Of a DNA stretch of 64,000 nt, positions 42,222 to 49,244 are shown in pieces (the stretch's first letter is position 1; each line of letters starts with the position of its first letter). Origin of the DNA: Rhizobacter sp. (GTDB lineage: Bacteria; Pseudomonadota; Gammaproteobacteria; Burkholderiales; Burkholderiaceae_C); NCBI GenBank assembly GCA_019635355.1, contig JAHBZQ010000002.1, positions 1 to 64,000 of the forward strand. Direction: 5' to 3'. The position numbers and the translations under genes are program-made. The notes beneath the pieces were generated by a model. The model searched no databases. It saw nothing but the letters and a program-made list of their open reading frames with translations, and was not told where the DNA came from.

Positions 42222-42437
42222 TTAGTCGACGGCTCGGACGAGATCTGAGGCGGGACGCTCAAGCGCTCGAGCCAATCTCACTATGACGCCGAGAGTTGGT
42301 GACTTCACTCCACGCTCAAGTTGGCTGACATAGGAACTGTGAACCTCGGCGCGATGGGCCAGTTCTTCCTGGGAGATGCTCAGTTCTTCGCGTCGGCGAC
42401 GAACCTCTCGACCAAATCGAACCTCTGCCGTTCCCAC
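42222..42437 (-). CDS. XRE-family HTH regulator, copy 1
   Basis: 71 residues, essentially one lambda-repressor-like HTH: VRFGREVRRRREELSISQEELAHRAEVHSSYVSQLERGVKSPTLGVIVRLARALERPASDLVRAV. SQEELAHRA and SSYVSQLERG are the two HTH helices. Size resembles the controller proteins of restriction-modification or small mobile modules, but no such genes adjoin. A palindrome at 42462-42484 sits 25 bases upstream of the start and is likely its operator. A close paralogue with the same upstream palindrome lies 390 bases away, indicating tandem duplication. Confidence 0.85.
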   Translation of the reverse strand: MGTAEVRFGREVRRRREELSISQEELAHRAEVHSSYVSQLERGVKSPTLGVIVRLARALERPASDLVRAVD

Positions 42438-42461
42438 GAGGGGATCGTGGTTCTCTGCGTA

Positions 42462-42484
42462 CTATCGTGCCAGAGACGATAGTG
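42462..42484. promoter_or_regulatory. Palindromic operator, copy 1
   Basis: Perfect inverted repeat ACTATCGT-N7-ACGATAGT, 25 bases upstream of the XRE start. The same arrangement recurs at 42852-42874, which supports a regulatory role, probably autoregulation. Confidence 0.75.
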
Positions 42485-42593
42485 TCAGTCTGGGTGCTCA
42501 GGAGGCGGTGCTCAGCTTGGCGGTGTACGCCATCGCGCCGCACGAGAACTCTCCAGTGCACCGGCGCGCGCTTCGCCTAGGACGCACTGTCCA

Positions 42594-42827
42594 TCAGCGT
42601 GAATGGCCCCTCATCTCCACCGCTCGGATGATCTCCGAGGCGGGCCTATCAAGTGCTCGGGCAAGCCTCACGATGACCTTCAGCGTGGGCGACTTAAGGC
42701 CACGTTCGAGTTGGCTGATGTAGGTGCTGTGTACCTCCGCCCGATCTGCAAGTTCCTCTTGCGAGAGGCCCTTCGCGTCGCGGCAGCGACGTACCTCTTT
42801 CCCGAACCGGATCTCCACTGTTCCCAC
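42594..42827 (-). CDS. XRE-family HTH regulator, copy 2
   Basis: 77 residues, about 75% similar by eye to copy 1: VEIRFGKEVRRCRDAKGLSQEELADRAEVHSTYISQLERGLKSPTLKVIVRLARALDRPASEIIRAVE plus a short basic tail. Single HTH domain. It lies upstream of copy 1 with an independent operator at the same distance. The recognition helices differ little (SSYVSQLERG versus STYISQLERG), so both probably bind the same site and could cross-regulate. Confidence 0.85.
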   Translation of the reverse strand: MGTVEIRFGKEVRRCRDAKGLSQEELADRAEVHSTYISQLERGLKSPTLKVIVRLARALDRPASEIIRAVEMRGHSR

Positions 42828-42851
42828 TTGGAGAATCGTGGGTTGGCAGGT

Positions 42852-42874
42852 ACTATCGTGCCAGAGACAATAGT
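42852..42874. promoter_or_regulatory. Palindromic operator, copy 2
   Basis: ACTATCGT-N7-ACAATAGT, identical to copy 1 except for one half-site base and positioned 25 bases upstream of the second XRE gene. Confidence 0.75.
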
Positions 42875-43715
42875 GTCAGTTTTGCGGGCCAGGGCAACTG
42901 TCAACCCTCTCACCGCGATCTCACCAGGTAGTCGCAGTGAGCATGATCGGAGTGGCCAAGGTCCCGCCAGTCGCGTGGCATCCGTTGTGCGTTTCGTACG
43001 CCGCCGTGATGTTCAACCCACTCTACGTCCAGGTGGCAGAGCAAGGCGTTGAGTTTGAGATCCGGCTAGTCTGGGCGCTCGGACTCACGTTCGAGTTCGA
43101 GCAAGAGATCGTTGGGGTCTGGCCACAGCTGGGGACTGAGCTCGCAACCTCGAAGCTGATCACACGTGATCTCAACCTTCGAGGCGTCCAACGCATTGCC
43201 GTGCTCGTCGATGGAGCCGATAGGTCGACTGGCTCCACAGCGGTGCGCAGCGATGAAGGCACGGCGGCGGTTGAGGCGTCCACCCAGCATCAGTCCATCT
43301 ACTTCGCCGGGATCACGCGTCGCGCCAAGTCCAACACTGCCAGTGCGCTGTCGTTGATGCATGCGGCACCCCCGCACCAAACCGCGACTTCCAGCGAAGG
43401 CACTTTCGGGGGCGGAGGAATCTCCAAAGGCCTGGGGAGCCGTCGCCGAAGGCATGAACGGTCTCGTCAGTGCGTGACGCGGCCTCAACGTGCTTCGTTG
43501 GCCGCAGTGCGTGCAGTAGAGGTGGCCGGTCGCCTCCAGGACTGCCTGTCTGCCGCTTTGCGCCGGCGCCGCTTTGCGAGTGCGGAGTCTGCGGCTGCGT
43601 TCGTCGGGGCCTGGCTGGTGGCGGCGGAGCGTCGGCTTCGGGTCGACAGGGTGTCTGGGGTCAGGCTTTGGGGTGGTGGTGCTCGGGTGGCTGCTGTTCG
43701 GCAGGGGGTGCGTCC
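42875..43715. other. Unassigned 840-base stretch before the ECF genes
   Basis: Open frames exist on both strands (plus from 42937; minus 43066-43488). Neither shows a recognised domain and they overlap each other, so no gene is called. The last 100 bases must hold the promoter and ribosome site (CAGGGGGTG) of the first sigma gene. Confidence 0.45.
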
Positions 43716-44192
43716 ATGATCAACATCGGGGCGGTGTTCGCCCGGGTCAAGCGGGCACTGATGCGGCGCGGTCGCACGGTGCACGAGGCGGAAGACCTGG
43801 TGCAGGAGGCCTGGCTGCGGGTGGCGAGCGTCGGCGGGTTGGACAAGGCGGCCAATCCGGCTGGGTTTCTGATGCGGACGGCGCTCAACCTGTCGATCGA
43901 TGCGCACCGGGCCCAGAGTGCGCGGGGCGAGGAGGTGGCCATCGAGGACGTGGTGCTGACGGATGCCGCGCCCGGCGCTGAAGACCAGGTGCTGGGCCGG
44001 GAGCGCATGGCGCGGATGTACGTGTGCCTGGGGCGGCTGCCGGCACGGTCGCGCGCGATCTTCGTGGCCCACAGGGTCGAAGGGCTGACGTACAGCGAGG
44101 TGGCCCGGGAGATGGGTATCAGCGTCACCGCGGTGGAGAAGCATGTGACGAAGGCGACGCTGCTGATCACCCACTGCATGGAGGGCTGGTAG
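43716..44192 (+). CDS. ECF RNA polymerase sigma factor, FecI-like (1)
   Basis: 158 residues from the ATG at 43716 after CAGGGGG; the upstream frame is low-complexity and rejected. Region 2 is RVKRALMRRGRTVHEAEDLVQEAWLRVAS with the core-binding DLVQEAWLR motif. Region 4 is CLGRLPARSRAIFVAHRVEGLTYSEVAREMGISVTAVEKHVTKATLLI, an HTH with the FecI-style ISVTAVEKHV. FecI-type sigmas answer a FecR anti-sigma coupled to a TonB receptor. Both follow downstream, together with a second sigma gene 271 bases further on. Confidence 0.92.
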   Translation: MINIGAVFARVKRALMRRGRTVHEAEDLVQEAWLRVASVGGLDKAANPAGFLMRTALNLSIDAHRAQSARGEEVAIEDVVLTDAAPGAEDQVLGRERMARMYVCLGRLPARSRAIFVAHRVEGLTYSEVAREMGISVTAVEKHVTKATLLITHCMEGW

Positions 44193-44463
44193 CTGCATCG
44201 GGATCCGGGGCTTGGGCTGTTCGTCGGTGGTTCTTCGGTAGTTTGGAGGGTCTCTCGGGGCGCCGGACCGAACGTTTCGGTGGCTGCTGCCGGTTCGGCG
44301 CGATGCTGGATTGGGGCTGATCCTGCTTTGGTGGCAAGGGGTTTGGGCGTTGCTGGGCGGGTTGCCTGTCAAAGCATATCGTCGGGTAGGTTCCCTGTGT
44401 GTGGGCTCGGGTCTACATTGCGCCCCTGGATCTTCGACATCGGCAGGCTGGGAGGCATCCCCG

Positions 44464-44943
44464 ATGGTCAGGAACTGGGGAGCCTTGTTGAAGCGGGTTC
44501 GGTCGATGCTGCTGCGCCGTGGCCGTTCGTCCGAAGATGCCGATGATCTGGTGCAGGAGGCCTGGTTGCGGCTGGCGATGTACACGCGCGAGACACCGGT
44601 GGACAAGCCGGGTGCGTTCCTGGCGCGGACGGCGCTGAACCTGGCGGTGTCGGCAGACAGGGCCAGGGCTGTGCGCGGTGAGGAGGTGGAAGTGGAACAG
44701 GTGGCATTGGCGGATTCGTCCCCGGGCACGGAAGCCGCGGTGCTGGCGCGCGAGCGCCTGGCCCGGCTGGATGTGTGCGTGTCGCGCCTGGGTGGGCGCA
44801 CGCGGGCCATCTTCCTGGACGTGCGCTTCGGCGACATGAGCTACCCGGAGGCGGCGCGCCGCTACGGCATCTCGGTGAGCGCGGTCGAAAAGCAGATGGC
44901 CAAGGCCACGATGCTGGTCACGCGCTGGATGGAGGGCTGGTAG
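44464..44943 (+). CDS. ECF RNA polymerase sigma factor, FecI-like (2)
   Basis: 159 residues from the ATG at 44464 after GGGAGG. Region 2 is RVRSMLLRRGRSSEDADDLVQEAWLRLAM and region 4 is CVSRLGGRTRAIFLDVRFGDMSYPEAARRYGISVSAVEKQMAKATMLVTRWMEGW. It is a clear paralogue of the preceding sigma, with the same C-terminal MEGW. FecR starts two bases after its stop, so this is the sigma most directly paired with FecR. Which of the two serves the lasso receptor operon cannot be told from sequence. Confidence 0.93.
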   Translation: MVRNWGALLKRVRSMLLRRGRSSEDADDLVQEAWLRLAMYTRETPVDKPGAFLARTALNLAVSADRARAVRGEEVEVEQVALADSSPGTEAAVLARERLARLDVCVSRLGGRTRAIFLDVRFGDMSYPEAARRYGISVSAVEKQMAKATMLVTRWMEGW

Positions 44944-44945
44944 GC

Positions 44946-46076
44946 ATGGGCCGGCAGAGTGGCCCGCCGCCCGGTGGCGAGCCTGCGGAAACCCCCCACG
45001 TGACGCCGGAGATCGCGGCCGAGGCCGCGGCCTGGGTGGCGCGCCTGCACGGGCCCAGCCGTTCGCGTGCGATGGAGCTGGAGTGCCTGAAGTGGCAGGC
45101 CCGCTCTGCGGCGCACGGCCATGCCTTCGAGCGCTGCACGGCGACCTGGGAGGAGGTGCCCTACGCGGCGCGTGTCTTCGGGTTCTCCGGAAGCCTGGAT
45201 GGTCTGCGCCGAGGCGTGGTCGACGAAGACGACGAGGACGATGAAGGCGGGAGTGGCCCGAAAGGGGGGGGGGGACTCGGCCGCGGGCTGTTCATGCTGC
45301 TGGGGCTTGGCGCGGTGGCGCTGGTCGGCGCAGTGGGCTGGGGCCTGCTGGGTGACGTCGCGGACTACCGTACTGCGGTGGGGGAGGCCCAGACCGTGGT
45401 GCTGGATGACGGCACGCGGATGTCGCTGAACACCGATACCCGTGTCCAGGTCGACTACGGTGCGCAGCGGCGCACCGTGAATGTGGTGGGCGGCGAGGCC
45501 GTCTTCGAGGTGGCCAGGGACGTGGGGCGGCCTTTTGTGGTGCGCGCGGCCGGCAGCGAGGTGGTGGCGCTGGGCACGGTCTTCTCGGTGCGCCTGCGGC
45601 CCAAGGGGCCCGGCGCTGCAGCGTCACTTGCAGTCACGCTGGTGGAGGGCAAGGTCGAGTTGCGTGCTGCCGAGGGTGCGCCCTCCGATGCGGTGGCGCC
45701 GGAGCGGCCGGTGGTGATGCAGCCGGGTGAGCGGGTGCTGTTGTCTGGTGCGGTGGCCGAGGCTGGGGCGGGGGCCGCTGCGCCGGTGCAGCGGCTCGAC
45801 CATCCGCGGCTGGAGCAGGTGCTGGCCTGGCAGCGCAACGAGGCGGTGTTCGAGCGGGCCACGCTGGCCGAGGCGGTGGCGGAGATGAACCGCTACAGCC
45901 GTACGCCTGTGGTGTTGGCGGGTGATCTCGCGAAGGCTGACGGGCAGGTGAGTGGGCAGTTCCGCACCGGTGACAACCTGGCCTTTGCGCGGGCCATGGC
46001 GATGCTGCACGGGCTGAGCCTGCAGGAGAAGGAAGGACGCCTGGAGCTGTCGCGGGGCGAGATGCCGGGACGCTAG
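44946..46076 (+). CDS. fecR: FecR-type anti-sigma/sensor protein
   Basis: 376 residues. The cytoplasmic N-terminal anti-sigma part (VTPEIAAEAAAWVARLHGPSRSRAMELECLKWQARSAAHGHAFERCTATWEEV) is the DUF4880-like domain. One membrane helix (LFMLLGLGAVALVGAVGWGLLG, about 118-139) follows. The periplasmic FecR domain (VVLDDGTRMSLNTDTRVQVDYGAQRRTVNVVGGEAVFEVARDVGRPFVVRAAGSEVVALGTVFSVRL) and a C-terminal STN-like part (LAEAVAEMNRYSRTPVVLAGDL) complete it. A run of 11 G at 45264-45274 lies just before the membrane segment and could slip. Transcribed with the upstream sigma gene. Confidence 0.92.
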   Translation: MGRQSGPPPGGEPAETPHVTPEIAAEAAAWVARLHGPSRSRAMELECLKWQARSAAHGHAFERCTATWEEVPYAARVFGFSGSLDGLRRGVVDEDDEDDEGGSGPKGGGGLGRGLFMLLGLGAVALVGAVGWGLLGDVADYRTAVGEAQTVVLDDGTRMSLNTDTRVQVDYGAQRRTVNVVGGEAVFEVARDVGRPFVVRAAGSEVVALGTVFSVRLRPKGPGAAASLAVTLVEGKVELRAAEGAPSDAVAPERPVVMQPGERVLLSGAVAEAGAGAAAPVQRLDHPRLEQVLAWQRNEAVFERATLAEAVAEMNRYSRTPVVLAGDLAKADGQVSGQFRTGDNLAFARAMAMLHGLSLQEKEGRLELSRGEMPGR

Positions 46077-46090
46077 GGGGAACCCTGGTT

Positions 46091-46114
46091 GGAAAAAAAG
46101 CTGGTCGTTTCGTC
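46091..46114 (+). promoter_or_regulatory. Probable ECF promoter of the TonB receptor operon
   Basis: GGAA (46091-46094), 16 bases, CGTC (46111-46114) matches the generic ECF -35/-10 pattern. It lies 38 bases upstream of the receptor ATG in the fecR-receptor gap, where a FecI target promoter is expected. A run of seven A follows the GG. Confidence 0.6.
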
Positions 46115-46151
46115 ATCCCGTTGTCGAACATGGATGACGGAGTGACAAGGG

Positions 46152-49100
46152 ATGGGCAAGTCGATCTTGCGATGTTTCCGGGCAGCACGCATGTACGTGC
46201 TGATCAGCCTGGGGGCGTCGCTGTTCTTCGCGGGCGGCTTCTGGGGCGGGATGGCACTGGCGTCCAGTGCCGATCCACTGTCTCGTTATGCGATTCACCA
46301 GCCGGCGCAGCCGCTGGCCGATTCGCTGAGGGCGGTGGCGCGCCTGACGGGCGCTTCTCTGCTCTTCGACCCCAGGGCCGTTGAAGGCCTGGTGTCCCGG
46401 GCGATCTCCGGGCAGTTCTCGGCCGCGGAGGCCGTGGACAGGCTGCTGCAAGGCACCGGGCTGGAGCTGATGGTGCAGCCCGACGGGGCCCTGGTGGTGA
46501 GGGCGCCGCGATCCGGTGGGATGGCGGGTGATCCCGGCAGGGCTGCCGCGGCTGCGGATGGCGCAGGCGCTGCGCCGAACCATCCCGACGATCGTTCTGG
46601 GGTTGTTGTTGCTGCTGGCGCCGCGGCCGTGACCACGCCCCAGGTTGCGGAGAAGATCGAGATCACCGGCTCGAGGCTGCGGCGCATCGATGGCGACACG
46701 GCTTTGCCGGTCAACGTCTACAGCGCCGCCGACGTCGAGAAAAGCGGGCAGCCGTCGCTGGGCCGCTTCCTGGCCAGCCTCAACGAGGTCTCGATGGGGC
46801 AGGGCGAGGGGGCGTTCAGCTCGAACACGCAGGGGCAGGGGAACGTGCAGCTGCGCGGCCTGCCGCTGGGCTCGACGCTGGTGCTCGTGAACGGCCGGCG
46901 CATGCAGGCCGTCGGTTCTTCCGCCGGCAACTTCTTCAACCTCAACCTCATCCCGCTGGCGGCGGTGGAGCGTGTGGAGGTCGTGCCGGTGGGCTCGTCG
47001 GCGGTCTACGGCGGCGATGCGCTGGCCGGCGTCGTCAACGTGATCCTCAAGCGCTGGATCGACGGGTACAGCCTGGATGTCCGGCTGGGCACCGGCCGTG
47101 GGCTGGGCGATGGTGCGGTGTCCCTGGGCACGGGTGGGCGCAGCGCCAACGGGTCGTGGATGCTCATCGGCTCGGCCAGCAAGGCCACGCCGCTGATGAT
47201 GGACGAGAGGGCGTTCTTCCGCGATGCGGACTACCGGCGCTACGGCGGGCCGGACGCGCGGGCGCGGAACTGCTCGCCCGGGACGGTCACGAGTGCCTCG
47301 GGTGCCAACCTGCCGGGGCTGGGGTCGACGTTTGCGGGCATCCCGGTCTCAGAGGCGGGCGTGCCGTTGACCATTGCGAGTTTTGAGGCGAGCGCGGGTC
47401 AGGCCAATCTGTGCCCGAACCTGTCGCAGAACGCGACCACGGCCCTGGTGCACGGCAACGAGACGCTGGCCGTGCATGCCTCCGGCCAGTACGGATGGGC
47501 GGGCGGCGCGGAGGCCTTCGGCGAGCTGAGCCTCGTGCAGGAGCGGGTGCGGGCCGAGGGCCTGGGCCTGAACCTCAACAACCTGCTGGTGCCGGCCAGC
47601 AATCCGAACAACCCTTTCGGGGTGGACGTGCGGGTCACGGCACGGCTGGGGGCGGAGAACGGCCGCGATGCGTACACGCGGGAGACGAACTTCACGCGGG
47701 CGCTGGCGGGCCTGCGCGGGCCGCTTGGCAGCTGGGACTACGAGCTCTCGGCCTCGGTGGCGCTGGACAAGGGCGACCGGGTGCTGGAGAACAACACGGT
47801 CAACGCGGCAGCCCGCACGGCGGCGCTGGCCACCAGCGATCCTGCCGCTTCGCTCAACCCGTTTGCGACGGGAAGTGCGGCTTCCGAGGCGGTGCTGAGG
47901 TCCATCTGGTCCGACAACCTGAGGGAGACGCTGGGCCGCAAGGACCTGGTCGGTGCCTTCGCGCGCGGGCCGCTGTTCACGCTGCCGGCTGGCCCCGTCG
48001 ACGCCATCGTCGGCATCGAGGCGGCGCGGGACCGCTACGAGACGGTGCAGGGCGCCGCGGTCTACGACACCAGCAGGAACACCCAGGCCGCCTACGCTGA
48101 GGTTCGCCTGCCGCTGCTGCGTGGCAAGGCCGAGGGGCAGCGCGACTGGACCATGGCTGCGCTCACGCTGGCGGGCCGTGGCGACCGCTACAGCGACTTC
48201 GGCTCCGCGACGACCTACCAGGCGGGCCTGGAGCTGCGGCCCAGCCAGGCGCTGCTGGTCCGGGGCTCGGCGGCGACTTCGTTCAAGCCGCCCACGCTGC
48301 TGCAGAGCAACGTCAACGAGACGGTCTTCCCGATCGAGACGGCGCGCCTCTTCGACCCGCGCCGCGGCAATGCCCCGGTCACCGGCGGTGAATGGGTGCG
48401 CACGGTCAACCCCGAGCTGCAGCCGGAGACGGGCAAGGCCTATGCGCTGGGCGCGGTGTGGGAGCCGGCTGCCGGCGGCACACGGCTTGCCGCGACGGCC
48501 TGGCGCGTGAGGATCGACGACATGATCGGCATCCTGCTGCCGCAGGTCGTGGTGGACAACGAGGCGCTGTTCCCGTCGTTCGTCGTGCGGGGCCCGTCGA
48601 GCGATGGCGGGCCTGGGCCGATCACGCGGGTGATCTGGGCGGAGTCCAACTTTGGCTACGTGCAGACGGGTGGCTTCGACCTGGAGCTGACGCAGTCGCT
48701 GATGACCTCGGTGGGGCGCTGGACCCTGGGCGCCAGCGCGACGAGGACGACGGACTATTCGGTGGCGATCTCGCCCGACGTGGCTGCCACGGGCCGGGTG
48801 GGGCAGCGCTTCGCGGACTACTGGGCGCCGGACTGGAAGGGCCGGCTGTCGCTGGGCTGGGCGCGCGGCGCCTGGAGCGCGGGCGTCGCAAGCCGCTACG
48901 TCTCTGCGTACCAGGACATCGGCGAGCCGGCGCGGACGCTGGGCGACAGCTGGGTGCACGACCTGTCGGCGCGCGTCGACCTGAAGCGGTTGGGGCTGGA
49001 TCTGGGGATGGCGAAGTCGGCGACCTTGTCGCTCTCGATCGTCAACCTCGCCGACAAGGCGCCGCAGTACGTCAACGACTCGCCGTACTACGACATCACG

Positions 49101-49154
49101 CAGGCGGACTGGCGCGGCCGCTACGCCAGCGTCCGTTTCACGCTGGACTGGTAG
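46152..49154 (+). CDS. TonB-dependent receptor with N-terminal signalling domain
   Basis: 1000 residues. Signal peptide MYVLISLGASLFFAGGFWGGMALA; STN signalling domain (YAIHQPAQPLADSLRAVARLTGASLLFDPRAVEGLVSRAISGQFSAAEAVDRLLQGTGLEL, about 45-118); a Gly/Ala-rich linker; plug domain from about 165 (EKIEITGSRLRRIDGDTALPVNVYSAADVEKSG...VQLRGLPLGSTLVLVNGRRM...AVERVEVVPVGSSAVYGGDALAGVVNVILK); and a beta-barrel to a terminal aromatic (YASVRFTLDW). The STN domain contacts FecR. With the isopeptidase downstream it fits a lasso-peptide importer. Confidence 0.93.
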   Translation: MGKSILRCFRAARMYVLISLGASLFFAGGFWGGMALASSADPLSRYAIHQPAQPLADSLRAVARLTGASLLFDPRAVEGLVSRAISGQFSAAEAVDRLLQGTGLELMVQPDGALVVRAPRSGGMAGDPGRAAAAADGAGAAPNHPDDRSGVVVAAGAAAVTTPQVAEKIEITGSRLRRIDGDTALPVNVYSAADVEKSGQPSLGRFLASLNEVSMGQGEGAFSSNTQGQGNVQLRGLPLGSTLVLVNGRRMQAVGSSAGNFFNLNLIPLAAVERVEVVPVGSSAVYGGDALAGVVNVILKRWIDGYSLDVRLGTGRGLGDGAVSLGTGGRSANGSWMLIGSASKATPLMMDERAFFRDADYRRYGGPDARARNCSPGTVTSASGANLPGLGSTFAGIPVSEAGVPLTIASFEASAGQANLCPNLSQNATTALVHGNETLAVHASGQYGWAGGAEAFGELSLVQERVRAEGLGLNLNNLLVPASNPNNPFGVDVRVTARLGAENGRDAYTRETNFTRALAGLRGPLGSWDYELSASVALDKGDRVLENNTVNAAARTAALATSDPAASLNPFATGSAASEAVLRSIWSDNLRETLGRKDLVGAFARGPLFTLPAGPVDAIVGIEAARDRYETVQGAAVYDTSRNTQAAYAEVRLPLLRGKAEGQRDWTMAALTLAGRGDRYSDFGSATTYQAGLELRPSQALLVRGSAATSFKPPTLLQSNVNETVFPIETARLFDPRRGNAPVTGGEWVRTVNPELQPETGKAYALGAVWEPAAGGTRLAATAWRVRIDDMIGILLPQVVVDNEALFPSFVVRGPSSDGGPGPITRVIWAESNFGYVQTGGFDLELTQSLMTSVGRWTLGASATRTTDYSVAISPDVAATGRVGQRFADYWAPDWKGRLSLGWARGAWSAGVASRYVSAYQDIGEPARTLGDSWVHDLSARVDLKRLGLDLGMAKSATLSLSIVNLADKAPQYVNDSPYYDITQADWRGRYASVRFTLDW

Positions 49155-49244
49155 GCCAGTCACACCCGAGCCGGGTGTGTGGGCCGATTCCCGGCCCCAG
49201 CCCGATCCAGCACGGCCGCTTGCGGCCCTTCAGGACCTTTTCTC

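Noticed and set aside
42937..43719. 260-codon plus-strand frame and overlapping 140-codon minus-strand frame
   Set aside because: They occupy the same DNA, neither has a recognised domain, and the plus frame runs into the sigma-factor leader.
47349..49163. 604-codon minus-strand frame opposite the TonB receptor
   Set aside because: Arg/His/Val-rich shadow of a clear receptor; no domain or ribosome site.
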